From Platerodrilus igneus (Eukaryota; Arthropoda; Insecta; Coleoptera; Lycidae): 64,000 nucleotides of DNA. This document shows positions 11,080 to 23,058 of the stretch, in pieces; position 1 is the first letter of the stretch, and the number at the start of each line of letters is the position of its first letter. Both the position numbers and the translations under genes were made by a program. The notes below the pieces were generated by a model. The model worked only from the letters and a program-made list of their open reading frames with translations. It searched no databases and was not told the origin of the DNA. The stretch is taken from positions 868,001 through 932,000 of the forward strand of contig JARFIW010001110.1 in NCBI GenBank assembly GCA_036346225.1, written 5' to 3'.

Positions 11080-11975
11080 ACAGGTTGCTTAACCCCCTTC
11101 ACTGACTCTCAGTAAAATAGGGCATAAAATTAGCAAACAATAGAAGGGAAACCAGCTGTATACACAAGCTGTGTGAGAATTTAAGTGAACTATGTAGACT
11201 AGCTCAGAATATAAATAAGTGCAGGTACGTGTCCAACCAGTTTTGAGACGGAAAACCTAATGACGAAAAAATAAGCGCAGATAAATTTGATGATTAGTAT
11301 AAACGACTAGTTGTTGGTTGCGAAATATCTGCAACTAATGTTGACTGTGCGAAAAGATATATTGGAAAATATATTAAATCGGTGAATGGTTAAGTGTTAG
11401 GAGAACTTGGCAGCCACAGGCTGCTTACCTCCCTTCACAACCACTGAAGGTTAGAGAAATAGGGTATATAATTGTAAAACAATAGAAGGTAACCGGCATC
11501 TAACAAGAAAGAACAGCGCCTATGAGGAAAGACAACAAACATAGAACAAGAAGAAAATTGTTGAAAGCATATGTGTAGAGCACAGCACAGTATGCATATG
11601 AAATACGGGCAGTCTGAAACACAGACAGAAAAACGGTAGCAGCCTTTTGAAATGATGTGCTTCAGATGTATGAGGACGATAGCATGGACAGACAAAGATA
11701 ATAACAAATAGATTATAGAAATATTAGGGAAACAAGGATATCTGGGGAAAAAGATAAGAGAAATAGAAGGGCAGAATTCGTTCTAAGGGATTTTTGGGGA
11801 ATAGTATGGGATATATTACAAGCAGAGATAGGAAAAAAGAGGTAGATGTAGATCTAGATCAGATACTGATAGATGCAGACTGTGCAAATTTCAGGGAAAT
11901 CTGTAGGTTAGTTCAAAATAGGAAACAATGATGGTACGCGTCTCACCAGTTTCAGGGCTGAGGACCTAATGATGA
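11080..11975 (+). mobile_element. Degenerate LINE 3' fragments, tandem
   Basis: Two more worn 3' pieces. 11080-11310 repeats a flanking block (TTGCTTAACCCCC...AATAGGG) and then jumps to the LINE tail. 11390-11975 repeats that block again and continues into a degenerate copy of the C-terminal reverse transcriptase sequence (ACATAGAACAAGAAG, GCACAGCACAGTATG). None retains a usable frame. With 4150-4805 this makes three copies of the block-plus-LINE unit. Confidence 0.65.
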
Positions 11976-12564
11976 TGAACAGGGTCTATGTCCACAAGAA
12001 TGCATGACAAAGTTCTAAACTTGATCTATGCATTAATTATATTCAATGTAAGCTAGACGATTATTTATTCTATAGGTGTTTTGTTTTTAAATATATAATC
12101 AAAAAAGACGTGAATGTCTATATAGGATTTGGTGTACGTATATACAGCACGACTGTAATATAATGCTATTATTTTTTGTTTTCTTCTGTGATATTTTTCT
12201 CGAAGAGATTTCCATCTCGTTTTGCATTCTTCTAATAAAATTGATAGATAGTTAATTAATGTTTATACGTACTAAGTTTTTATCTTTGACTCATTTACGT
12301 TCATAATGTTGAAAATCTTTAAATTTGTAAGTAAATTTTGTTTTTGTTTCCTTTTGTTAAGGACCTTGCATTAATTCAAGATAACATTGGATTTACGCAA
12401 ACTGCAAATTTGTAATGCAGATATCACTTCAGATTGCCACATGCCATGCGTTGCAATTTGACTTTGAAACCAAATACAAATTGAATGTAAATGTACCATT
12501 ATCCTGCATATCTAAGCACTTTTATTACATTCATGTACATTAATTGCTTATTAATTTGTTTCAG

Positions 12565-12642
12565 GTACTGAAAATGACTTGGTCTGCTTGTGCTATACTG
12601 AGGTCAGTTAAGCAAATCCCACAATATGCTGAGGATAAGTGA
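12565..12642 (+). CDS. Odorant receptor gene A, last coding exon
   Basis: An acceptor TTTGTTTCAG ends at 12564. The frame that continues in phase 0 from the exon at 4985-5143 encodes 25 residues and then TGA (12640-12642). The short terminal peptide contains VLKMTWSACAILRSV, which fits the end of the seventh membrane span of insect odorant receptors (hydrophobic and small residues with a serine, then a short cytosolic or extracellular tail). Joining two exons of the right phase, size and family pattern is good evidence for one gene; the exact tail is inferred. The intervening intron is 7421 bases. Confidence 0.7.
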   Translation, partial: VLKMTWSACAILRSVKQIPQYAEDK

Positions 12643-13830
12643 CTTGCAACTTGAAACGCTTCAGCGCAGACAATTAGCTCTAAGAAATTTTGCATTTTCA
12701 CTTTTAGCACGTTACAATATTGATGTATAACACAACCTTAGGTTTATTGACAATAGATTGTGTACAGCAATATAGCTGTTTCCATATATGATAATAGGCA
12801 TTGTGGCATAGTATATTATCTGACCGTCTGTAGCTCGATAACTTCTATTAGTATTGTTTTGTAAAAAAGTGATAAACGATAAGTCGTTGAACAGAGAGCA
12901 TCCGTCTCAAAAATACTAATAAAACAAAATTAAATTTTAGATTTTTGCTGAAATCATGCTGCGAATGCAGTCTAGGCTACAGGTACTCTGTAACTATTAC
13001 TTGATGATAAAAATGGTTCCAGTCGCCATTATTTCAAACGCGCAACTTTTGATAAGTAAAAGCGATAGACTTTTGCGATTCAGATTAATAGACCTTCTAG
13101 ATAGAGCACTAGTGGCCATAATCCAATACACTCCGATTAAAGATAATTAAGCTGTCCTTAGAATCTTACAAGTAAGCAACAAATGCCTCAAATGACAATT
13201 GCACATTTACTATATACCGTTTGACAGGACAAGTTCAGGGTTTAATTGCAATGTCGTAAAGAATCTACTCCAAAGTTTTTATTTTAAGAATTTTTACGAG
13301 TTTCCGTAACTTTCGACTATTTTACACTAAACTACGGTTGGTAATTTTGAAGAAAAATTTATTTGTGTTCCCGAATTCACGATGCTTTTTTAAACTTCCA
13401 ACTACGACCTACGTGCTAACTATCAAATTGAAAAGCTGCAAATGGTCAAATGTAAAATTTTCCGTTTGTACATTTCAACGTTTAATTTTGTCTGTGACAA
13501 ATGATCACGTTATAAGTAAATGCAATTTTTGAACTATAAATTAGTGTCTTTTTGCATTCTGTTTCAATTGTATAAATTTTTGTCATAAAATCCTTTAAAA
13601 TACAAAAAAACTATCTTTTGAAAAACTAAATTGTACCTCCTTTAAAAAATTACAATTTCAGAAATCAATGAAGATACACATAAATAGCTCGCTCTTTGAG
13701 AACAAAATCTATTTAATAACCAAAGAGCAAAAGCTAATCGGCCCCTCATGTTGGATATCAAAATTCTTTTACGTGCTGAAATGACGTTATATTGCGTAGT
13801 TGTTTTTACTTCACATGGAGCGAGGTGACT
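12643..13830. other. Receptor gene A 3' flank, nothing recognised
   Basis: AT-rich sequence after the receptor stop. It contains no repeat copied elsewhere in the window that I could see and no convincing open frame; the small frames at 12956-13150 and 13338-13532 show no family pattern. Confidence 0.5.
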
Positions 13831-13959
13831 AAACAGCTAGGGTGCACCGGCTAGCTTACAGTGGTGCGGGGTGGGTTTGATTAAATACAAATATAATATT
13901 CCAAGAGGTATACAAGATATAACACTTATAACAAATACCTTAATGCTTTCCTTGGTAGG

Positions 13960-14170
13960 TCTTTGGACTCCCTTGCCTATGTTAAAGTCGTTAAACGCTA
14001 ATCTGCTTTGGGAATGAAACCACTCATAGTTTTTAAAATCTATTTTATTTACGTTTCGATCCATGACCTACGATCGTTGCACAAAATAATTATTTTGACA
14101 AAGATTCCAAAGAAGATTAAGAAGAATGCTAAACAAACCACAACAAACATACAGGGAGTATTTAAACGCT
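13960..14170 (+). repeat. Dispersed repeat, partial copy of the 14.8-kb hairpin repeat
   Basis: The stretch around ATTTTATTTACGTTTCGAT and CATGACCTA at about 14040-14070, and the CAAACCACAACAAACAT...GGGAGTATTTA block at 14134-14165, recur at 14840-14880 and 15014-15043. This copy has only one arm of the hairpin. The minus-strand open frame at 13837-14064 overlaps it and has no family support. Confidence 0.65.
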
Positions 14171-14826
14171 AATCTGGCCGCAAATAACAACGTCTAATCG
14201 GAAGTTGAGTTTTCTAACTAGTTATGTGGCGGTTTTTGCTGCCGATGGGATTGATAAAGTTTCCCTTTGCGTTGCTACCACCTTTCTGTGTTTTTATGTA
14301 TTCGTAAATTTAAAAGAAAAGCGATAAATACCAATAATGTATAATGTAATTTATTCTCATGTCGTAGTTCAAAATAAGACACATTAAATTCGTAGAATGC
14401 AAAAATCCATTCGAAATCAACTTATCTTTATTTCTGTACAGCCCGAAAACTATTAACTAACTCGATCGGCATCTTACCAATCTATCCCCACTCGCCCCAA
14501 CCAAAACAGCGAACCAACACTCTTGTCCTCCCCACTCACTTCCTTACTTCGAATCGCGGCACGAAATTCGAATTTATGCAGCGCAATGTTCGCATATACC
14601 ATAGCCGCATTACACCTTCTACCTCAAAAAGTTCTTACTTCCTTACTAGTTAAAAAAAACTTTAGTTGGAGTATACTTAGTCAATACTGTAAAACGCGAT
14701 TCTTAACAGTAAATACCGACAAAGGAAAAAAGATTCTAATAGCTATCCCTAATTGTCCAAATATGCGCTTCGTTACAAAAACAAGGATTTGAGTTAGTAA
14801 TTTTTTTTTAATCTTTCTAGGGGATT
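14171..14826. other. Intergenic, no gene recognised
   Basis: Between the two copies of the hairpin repeat. The open frame at 14523-14792 starts with an alternative codon and shows no domain I recognise. Nothing else stands out. Confidence 0.4.
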
Positions 14827-15043
14827 AAACCAGTAAGAGTTTTTAAAATTGTCTTTATTTACGTTTCAATTCATGACCTAGGTTCGTTGTCAAAATAAGT
14901 TTTATTTTTATTATTTTGACAACTATCCTAGGTTATCAATCGAAACGTAAATAAAGACAATTTCAAAAACTCTGAGTGGTTTAATTCCCAAGAACGAAAA
15001 AAAAATACATTACAAACCACAACAAACATGTAGGGAGTATTTA
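14827..15043. repeat. Hairpin repeat (70-base arms, 12-base loop)
   Basis: Left arm about 14827-14898 and right arm 14911 to about 14982 are inverted copies with a 12-base loop. The right arm contains CGAAACGTAAATAAAGACAA, and its reverse complement appears in the left arm. A tail block (CAAACCACAACAAACAT) follows and is shared with 14134-14150. Such GAAACG-containing hairpins are seen at ends of several retroelements, but I cannot tie this one to a family. Confidence 0.75.
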
Positions 15044-15139
15044 TTTTAGGAATGATTTAACCAACTGAATTTTACGTGCTAATTGGATTCTACAATAATG
15101 TTATTATCTTTATAAGAATTAAATATCTGCAACAGTATA

Positions 15140-15140
<1 letters not shown>

Positions 15141-15209
<69 letters not shown>

Positions 15210-15272
15210 GGTGTGCGCGCGTGTGTGTGTGTGTTTGTATTTGTGTGTGTGAGAGAGTGTGTGTATGTGTGA
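15141..15272. repeat. (TA)n then (GT)n compound microsatellite
   Basis: TA repeat at about 15141-15184 passing directly into GT repeat with a few G and C interruptions to about 15272. Confidence 0.95.
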
Positions 15273-15789
15273 TTAACGCTAAAGTTTAATAAAACGGGCT
15301 ACCAAGCCAACCATGCTTAAATAACGTTTCTGTGGTATTTGAGGTTTAAAACAGTATTTGTACTTAATTTAGTAATTATTTTATGATTCCGTATATAAAA
15401 TTCGAATAACAAAATGAAGCGGTTTTTTGTGGTATATAAATCGATAATTTTACTAAAGAATGTCAGTAAACTAAAAATCAGGCAGCTTCATCCTTTAATT
15501 ATGGATATTAGTTACGAATAGCGTGTATTATAGCATAAACATATTTCTACTGTTGTATTTAAGATGTATAAGACGCTGTAATTGTCATATTTTAAACTAA
15601 GGTAACCGTCAAAAATTAAATTATAGAAAAGCTTTAGCAGTTGAAACCGTTTAGTTTGAAGTTATTTGTAAAAGTTTTCCAGGTATAGTTTAAGGAACGT
15701 TAAAAGATGAAATGATACAAACAACAAGGCAATTCGTAGTATGCGGTGGTCAGGTGAATGTCATTTAGGAATGAATTATAGTTTTGAGG
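15273..15789. other. Intergenic, nothing recognised
   Basis: AT-rich stretch between the compound microsatellite and the family C LTR. No gene or repeat identified. Confidence 0.4.
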
Positions 15790-17440
15790 ATTGTAGCTGT
15801 GATATCGTTGCAGTAACCCGGTGCACCCTTTTTTCTATTATAAACGAAAAGATTAAGAATCTTCATTTTCTCAATTTCGATCTTTAATTTTAATTTTTAA
15901 TATGCCTCGGCTAGCTCAGGTTTTAACTACGCACGGAGCTTGCAACAATGCGACAACAAAGAATTTTGTTTTCCCCTTTTTATTTCCATTTCCAATGTAT
16001 TTTGATCTAAACACAATTAACCATAATTTATATAATGTTCTCAAGATATTTACAATGTACAAAAAGTTTAAGAAATCTTTGAATGGAACCTCCTAATTGA
16101 ATTAAATTCTTTCAATAATTATCATTCCCGTTAATTAAACAAAAAGCCAGCAAAAATCACCCATGTTATTATTATCTGAAGCCCTATCAACGTTATTAAA
16201 CTTCCTTTATTCTTTACGAAATTTATAACGTGTACTAAAACGATCTTTGTTTTTATGAAAGCAGTGTCTAAAATATTCATAAATAAAAATACAACAAAAT
16301 GTTTAGATTGGCTAACCTGTTGCCCCTTTGTGGCTTGGTCCATTCCCCCAGTTGAAACCAGTTTCTGCTCCAACTGCTCGCTGTTTCAGTTTCAGCTTAG
16401 TGATTTAAATAGTCCAACGTTAAATCCAGATTTACTTTAGATATGGTTTGCATTTTCCTTTGTATAGCTTCTCCTAATTAATTTATAGACTATTTTAGAG
16501 TCTTTATTAAAGTTCCTGGTCGGATCCAGTAAGTGTGTAAATGCCTATTATGTTTCCTCGTAGGAACCAGTAATTGTTTAAATATTTGCTGAATTTTCTC
16601 GTAGGATCCAGTAATTATTCAGAGTCGTTTTTAAGGATGAAACGACGAACTTTATTTAGTATGCACTATCACCATTATATAATTTATTAACAATAAAATC
16701 ACTTTAATTGTTTTGCGTAAATATCTTCTTTCAGGTGATGTGAACCATGCCTTCATTCAAGGTAAACTGATTTGTTTACAAATCCTGTCGTATTTAAAAG
16801 GAATGCCTATCTGTTGACAAGCGCATAGTTCAACGATTAAAGCTTTGTACGTGATTCTTACAAGCAAGATTTGGGGTATCTATACGAATTTTTGATTTAT
16901 AAACGAAATTGATATGCTATTTCCTGCACGTAGGACTTCAAGTTATTGACATTGGTTCTCTTGGATTTTCATTCTCCCTGGTCACGTACGTCATGTTTCT
17001 ACAGTAAATTTAATGAATTTTGTTTTGTAACCATGCCGTAATTATTTCTAATCTATCAAGGTGTTGGATTTTACCTCTCTGGTCACGTAGCCCTTTTTTA
17101 ATTTATGTATTAAATTATATGCGTTTTCTATCTTACGCATTTCAAACCTGCTTGTTTAACTGAGATTCTTGGTGTAATGATGATGCATTACTCACGCGTA
17201 TTGTGTTGCAGCTTCTTCTGTTCACGTCGATGACTTGCCAAGTTGTTTATTTAATTAAACCTTCTAAAGTACTTTTTATTTCTTAAAATAGTTATAACTA
17301 TAGTTTATATACAGGGCGTTGGCACTTGCTTTCCTTACTAATCGTCGAATTTCTCATTTTTTTTGTATAAATGTTTAGTTTTCTGAACCCTCATGATGTC
17401 TGCATGAAGCGTACTATACTGTGATCCCATTTACCCCTAA
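15790..17440 (-). mobile_element. LTR of family C, left copy (3' LTR in minus sense)
   Basis: A direct repeat partner of 20868-21680: matching blocks include TTTTCTATTATAAA, CTCGGCTAGCTCAGGTTTTAAC, TTATAACGTGTACTAAAACGATC and TTTAAATAGTCCAACGTTAAATCC. Orientation is set by the minus-strand gag and protease between the two copies. The right limit is estimated from a CGCCCTGTATATA block near 17310, which lies close to LTR starts in the other families here. The minus-strand open frame at 16131-16373 lies wholly inside the LTR and is not conserved in the partner copy. Confidence 0.7.
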
Positions 17441-17879
17441 ACGACCCTATTAACATAGCCTATTTTTCCGCCAAATTAAAAAAACCATTTTTGACTAATG
17501 CTATTTTTGGCGCCCAACGTGAGACAAAATTCACATTGGTCCAAATTTCTTTTGTTTTTATTTTTGCTATAAATACAAACTCCTAAATTATTTTTCAACT
17601 ATATCCCCATTCTAGTCTAATCTATTTTACAACTACACCCCTATATACACACGTATCTATTCTAAAAATTCTATAATATTTCCCTAATTATTACTATTTT
17701 CACACACATATCTTAAATATTTCTTGTCATTGCTGTTTTTATCATATAACCCTTATACTAATTTTATTTTTATTTATTTTGGTTTATTTACCTTTACTAA
17801 TTGTTATTTGCCTATAATTCTTTCTGTTTATTTGTCCCTATTCCATTTTGTCTATTCAATCCCTATGCCAAGCTCTATG
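17441..17879. other. Family C internal remnant with a PBS-like motif
   Basis: TTGGCGCCCAACGTGAGACA at 17508-17527 on the plus strand matches a tRNA-Lys primer-binding site for 14 bases. It reads opposite to the element around it, so it either belongs to another, deleted plus-strand element or marks a rearrangement. The rest is AT-rich and non-coding; reverse transcriptase would be expected here in an intact family C element but is absent. Confidence 0.45.
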
Positions 17880-18350
17880 TTTCTATACTTTTTCCAATTT
17901 TCATAAACCTATCCTAAGTATTATTATCTTTTAATATTTCCAGTAAACTATTTCCTATATTTCTTCCAATTTTCACAAACCTATACTTAGTGTTATTATC
18001 TTCTAATGTTTCCAGTAAGCTGTTTCCTATATTTCTAATATTTGCAGTAAGCTATTTCTTATTTACATATACTTCTTTCAATTTACATAAACTTATCGTA
18101 AGTATTATTATATCCCAGTATTTCCAGTAAACTATTTCTTATTTACATATACTTCTTTCAATATGCATAAACCTATACTTCTAATATTTCCAGTAAACTA
18201 TTTCCTATATTTCTTCCAATTTTTATAAATCTATACTAAGTGTTATAACTTTCTAGTAAGTTCTTTCCTATTTACCTATATCTCTTCTAATTTACATGAA
18301 CCTATACTAAGTATTACGATTTTCTAATGTTTCCAGTAAGCCTTCAGAAA
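17880..18350. repeat. Degenerate minisatellite
   Basis: Irregular array of units containing TTTCCAGTAA(A/G)CTRTTTC, TTCTTYCAATTT and AAACCTATACTAAGT-type blocks, recurring roughly every 50-100 bases with deletions. Non-coding. Confidence 0.7.
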
Positions 18351-18653
18351 TTCACCCATTTTCAAATTTTACCCTATGTATTTTTATCAATGTCAAATTT
18401 AACCCTATGTTCCTATAATAATTTTTCTTAATCCTATGATTATGAATCTTTCTTCAATAATGCACTAACTTTACTTTTCATTTCACCTGGACATTTAATA
18501 TTTTTATTTTCATTTTCCTTATTATCTAAGTTTCCCTCAAATTGATTTATATTCACGCATTCACTATCTACTCTTAACTCTTCATCCCATTTAAAGCATT
18601 TCCTATGCATATTATCTCCTTTTTTTTCGCATTTATTTTTATCCCCAACGTAT

Positions 18654-18965
18654 CTATAATATCATTCCCCGGATAACGTCCATTTTTAATTCAGGTACAA
18701 TCATGTATTCATGTTCAAATTTCTGTTTTCCTAACTCACACTTCAGAATCACTATGTTGCTTATGCATGCGAACCTTTTATTGTTTGATGTTACTAAATT
18801 GCCCTTCCTCATCGGCATCGTTTTCTTTATTAACTTCCCCCGTTTAATAAAATTTTCTGAGACGAGTGACGCCTCCGCTCCGGTATCAATGAGTATCTTA
18901 ATGACGTTGTTTTTTACATTTAAATTAATTATAAGCAATACACTTCTACTAAAATCATTTTCCAC
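18654..18965 (-). pseudogene. pol: LTR retroelement protease domain (family C)
   Basis: A 103-codon minus-strand frame containing LIDTGAEASLV, the active-site loop of a retropepsin (Asp-Thr-Gly), followed by hydrophobic strands and ending near DVIRGM, where the second flap/ILG-like motif of gypsy-type proteases normally sits. This aspartic protease matures Gag and Pol. The frame stops right after the domain, and no reverse transcriptase, RNase H or integrase follows between here and the left LTR. The element is therefore internally deleted and could only have moved with help. Confidence 0.75.
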
Positions 18966-19036
18966 TTCAAGCTTTATGAATTCCCGCTGATGTTCGTATT
19001 GATTTATTTCTAAGGGCCTATTTGGTTTATCTTCTT

Positions 19037-19593
19037 TTAAAAATTTGTGTTAGTTGTAGACGGGCCTGGCTGATTCGTAACCTCAACATACCTACCATTA
19101 ATCCTTCTTGATTCCGTCGTTCCTTTCTCGTGTCCTTGGTTAGTTTGATTTCGGTTATCATTCCTATTTTGATCTGTCCTGTTTGGCTCTTGCCATGGTC
19201 GGTTTTTCACATTCCAATCACGTTTAAAATTACCCTTGTAATTGTTCCTAAAATTTCTTCCATAGTTGTGATTTGTTCTTTCATAATACACTCGGTTAAT
19301 TGTCATCCTCTTCGGCATTCTCTATCTAGTTTTACAGGTTGAGTATTCGTTTGACCTTTCTTTCTATGATTCGGTTCCATTTCATCGTATCGCTGCAAGT
19401 ATTCTAAAAATACATCACGATCCATGAGATTCTGTAGCGCGGTATACTGCCTCACATCTATTTCAAAATGTCCTGCTAGATTTTTAATAATCTGTTTCTT
19501 TTCCAACGGAGGATCCAATTGTTTGGCTATACCAAATTTCTTGATTGCGCACTGTTTCCTGGTTATTCCGAAATTCCTATTGTATCTCCCCAT
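19037..19593 (-). pseudogene. gag: LTR retroelement Gag, capsid C-terminus and nucleocapsid-like tail (family C)
   Basis: Two overlapping minus-strand frames, 19593-19303 and 19318-19037. The first has capsid-like helices; the second is very rich in Asn, Arg and Gly (RNNYKGNF, NRTDQNRNDN), a nucleic-acid-binding tail without CCHC knuckles. A frameshift separates them. Upstream, 19600-20200 also looks like decayed Gag. The protein would have packaged element RNA into particles. Confidence 0.6.
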
Positions 19594-20199
19594 AATTAAA
19601 TCATTTCTTACCTTGTATTGTTGAGTACCTCCCCAAAAACGTCTTAAAAATTTATCTTCAAAATTCTAGAATGATTTTAACTCGTCCTTAATTAGATCAA
19701 ACCACGTTTCTGCATTTTTTATCATAGCCTATACTAAATTCAACTTGTACTGCTCATCCTTTATGCCTTGTGTTAGTGTTTTAATGTCCTTTAAGAATAA
19801 TTTCGGAGTAAGTATATTGTCCCCTGAAAATTTAGAATTGATCCAATGTTGGATTTGGGTGATTTATCCTTAAGAGTTCCTGGTTATACATCATCTAATT
19901 CCTGCTAAAATTCATTACGGTTATTTTTATATTCTATATTTCTTTATCTACTCTGCTAAGTTTCATTCCACAATTTCTCTCAATGTCCTGCACTTTTCCC
20001 CCTAAGTTCATAATCCTTTCGCTTGTCTCCCTTTCATTGGTCTCTTGTATTGATCTTACTTTAATGACTTGTCCCTTACGCAGTCCATATCTTCTATGAG
20101 ATTTATTACTTTATTTTGGGTTTGGAATCGCATCTCTTCCATTTTATGATTCGTCTCCCTTAGATCATCACTTAACTTTTCTATTCTGCAGCTTAAATT

Positions 20200-20487
20200 T
20201 TAACCCAATTTATCAAAATTTTTCCCAAATCTTTGCACGGCCTTTTCATTTTTTTTTGTCATATTTTTCATGGCCTGTTTATTCTTTTTCATTTTGTCAT
20301 TGAATGCCAGCAAAATTTTCATCATTTTTGAGTCTTGAGTAGTCCTGTGTTCCTCGCTGTGACTTCTCTCAAACATTCTTCCTGCAGCATCTGTTGATGT
20401 CTCATGCAAGATCATACTCTCCTGTGAACCTATTTTCACTCTTTCATTCCTTAATGCCTCTCTTGCTTCTTTCATTTTTTTATCCAT
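20200..20487 (-). pseudogene. gag: LTR retroelement Gag N-terminus (family C)
   Basis: A 95-codon minus-strand frame with ATG. Charged, helix-forming, lysine-rich (KKMKEAREALR, KNMTKKNEKAVQRFGKNF). Its opening resembles that of the Gag at 63226 (an RKE..LR..VKIG pattern in both), so families B and C have related Gag proteins. It is followed by decayed sequence rather than a continuous frame. Confidence 0.6.
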
Positions 20488-20639
20488 TAATCTATAATTA
20501 TGTTAAATTCTAGATCCTGGATTTTGTTGCCTTTAATTTCTTTTCTACTATAAACCCCATACGATTGTTACTTCAAATTACTCTTTTTACTTTTTATTCG
20601 AGCCCCAGGCTTGGATATATTTATTCTTTTGTCGTATGT

Positions 20640-20862
20640 TCTGGTTTCACGTTCATGCGACAGATATCTTTTCAACCCACGTTGACGGCGTCATATAACT
20701 TTTCGGTTTTATAGCCCCCCGTTCGTTTCACCAGATTTTTCTTCTATGTATCTGTAGTTTCTAATTTTTAATTAATATACAATTTTCATTTTTTTTTATC
20801 CTCTTTATAGATGAAAAATTTTTAACTTAATTTTTATTCTAGCCGCACGTTGACGCGACATT
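20640..20862 (-). other. Reiterated primer-binding-site-like motifs (family C leader)
   Basis: On the minus strand three motifs resemble the tRNA-Lys primer-binding site: TGTCGCGTCAACGTGCGGCT (about 20837-20856), TGACGCCGTCAACGTGGGTT (about 20676-20695) and TGTCGCATGAACGTGAAACC (near 20648-20667). The first lies next to the right LTR, where a functional site belongs. All three carry substitutions against TGGCGCCCAACGTGGGGCT. Confidence 0.55.
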
Positions 20863-20867
20863 TATTT

Positions 20868-21680
20868 TCTTTGCTGAGATATCATTGCAATGACCAAGTG
20901 CTCCCTTTTTTCTATTATAAATAAAAAAATTAAGAATCTTCCTTTTCTCAATTTTTGTCTTTAATTTTAATTTTTAATATACCTCGGCTAGCTCAGGTTT
21001 TAACTACGCACTGAGCTTGCGACAATTTAACAACAAAGAATTTTATTTTCTCCTTTTTATCTCCATTTTCTATGTAATTTGATCTAAACACAATTAACCA
21101 CAATTTATATATTGTTCTCAAAATATTTGCAATGTACAAAAACGTTTAAAAAATCTTTGAACAGAACCTCTTTTTAATATAAATTCTTTCAATAATGATC
21201 ATTCCCTTTAATTAAACAAAAAGCTAGCAAAAATCACCCATGTTATTATTATGTGAAGCCCTATGCACGTTCATTAAACTTCCTTTAATCTTTACGTAAT
21301 TTATAACGTGTACTAAAACGATCTTTGTTGACCCTCACATAAAGTTCTCATGAAAGCAGTGTCTAAAATATTCATAAATAAAAATACAACAAAATATTTA
21401 GATTGACTAACCTGTTGGCGCTTTGTGGTTTGGTTCATTCTCCCAGTTCGGACTAGTTCCTGCTCCAACTGCACGCTGTTTCAGTTTCAGCTTAGTGATT
21501 TAAATAGTCCAACGTTAAATCCAGATCGACTTTATATTTGGTTTGCATTTTCCTTTGTATAGCTTCTCCTGATTAGTTCATAGATTATTTTAAAGTCCTT
21601 GTTAAAGTTCCAGTAAGTGTTTAGATGCCTATTGTGTTTCCTCGTAGGATCCAGTAATTGTTTAAATATTTTCCTCAAAA
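20868..21680 (-). mobile_element. LTR of family C, right copy (5' LTR in minus sense)
   Basis: Direct repeat of 15790 to about 16600, same orientation, with several small deletions and many substitutions. Similarity ends near 21670, where the left copy continues, so this copy is cut or interrupted. With the left LTR, the Gag and protease pieces and the primer site it defines a decayed, internally deleted minus-strand element at about 15.8-21.7 kb. Confidence 0.7.
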
Positions 21681-22380
21681 CGATAACGGTGCAGACGATC
21701 ACTCCCTCTTGCAATTACATTTTCTTTGTGGCAGAACTGCCACCCTATGCTTTACTTTACTTCAGTCCAGTACCACTGAGTCTACTTCTCTTCTCCATTA
21801 TTTGCTACCTCCAGGTACAACTTGACATTCAAAATTTACTCGTAACTTTTTAAATGAAATAAAACTCAGAACATTCCAAAATATGTCTAATTATTTATTA
21901 ATACGAATTTTAAATCGTTTATAAATACAACCCTTCTCCCCTAGTTTCCGTTGCCTTAACACCTACGTATACGTACAATATGCAATTCATAATGATTAAT
22001 CATATACGTGTCTAGAACTCTTGTTAAACTAAATGGTGCGATTATCCAGTGATTTATCAATACTGAAGTTTTTACAATTTTGAAAATAGCTATCAAACTT
22101 CGGTGGTTCGGCTTATAAATTGTACGTAACAGGGATTAATGTCTTACTCGGTAAAAGTCTTGTTATTACATAACAAATTTTTAATTGTTTTGTTTTAATT
22201 GTTTTTAAATGTTTAATTTTTAATTGTTAAAACATATTTTTAAAACGCGTAGTATACCACACAATTTTCATATTTGTTGTAACATCCAAAATGTTCTGAA
22301 TACGCTAACTACAAATTAAATTTTATATACATGCAGCAGTTACAGAACGTCTCTTTCAACTTGTAAACTTAGGTTAGATG
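21681..22380. other. Intergenic, nothing recognised
   Basis: Between the cut family C LTR and the palindrome. The short frames have no domain pattern. No repeat shared with the rest of the window was noticed. Confidence 0.4.
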
Positions 22381-22444
22381 GCAGGAAAAATTGATAGGTT
22401 AGGTCAACGCCGCGGCGCTGACCTAACCTATCAATTTTTCCTGC
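22381..22444. repeat. Near-perfect 64-bp palindrome
   Basis: Arms 22381-22406 and 22419-22444 are exact reverse complements; the 12-base centre ACGCCGCGGCGC is itself palindromic except for one base. The arms contain TAGGTTAGGT, which resembles the insect telomeric TTAGG unit. It could extrude a cruciform or form a hairpin RNA. The GC-rich centre is striking in this AT-rich setting. Confidence 0.95.
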
Positions 22445-23058
22445 TAACTTAAATTCCCACAAGTCCAACTAAGCTAACTCCAAACAACGTAAACTAACCT
22501 AAACCCCCACCCTACTTTGTTCTTCTCTCCCCTCTCGCATCCGTACGACATACATCCAAACTATAACCAACATACGTCCAACATATGCCCATTTTGAATA
22601 TTTTAAGACTAGATAAAATTTTTAGTAGTTTGGACTCAGAAAAACTTTAACGTATAATTATACACTTTATACCAAGGCCTCGATGAGCCGACCTAGTTGG
22701 GTTACTTTATACGAAGTCGGATAACGAGTTGGTGGCTTAGTACGACGGCTCTGCGGTTAGACTGCCCCAACCCCACCTGTTGGGAGTCAGAGCTACACCA
22801 ATTCACATCGATTTTGTCCTCGTCATCGACTTAATTGCACTGTTTCTCGGTTCAACCAGATATAGTACCACTGTAATCATAAAACTTAGTCATAACATCC
22901 ATTTAAACTTCAAAGACAATTTATTTAAAATTAGTTGTTGCGTATAACTTTTGTGATATTACAATAATATTAAACTATTCTTTTATTTGCATAATCAGAT
23001 CTAGGTCTGGTTGTGGGTGCTTTAATGGCAAAGTTCCTTGAATTTATCTTCATCAGAA
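22445..23058. other. Intergenic, nothing recognised
   Basis: Contains a slightly more GC-rich part at 22670-22820. No gene or repeat identified. The older Polinton remnant begins at its right edge. Confidence 0.4.

Noticed and set aside
14827..14983. Hammerhead ribozyme of a Penelope-like element
   Set aside because: A CGAAACG core half is present but I could not find the CTGATGA half in the right place.
16131..16373. Membrane-like small protein on the minus strand
   Set aside because: Lies inside a family C LTR and is not conserved in the partner LTR copy.
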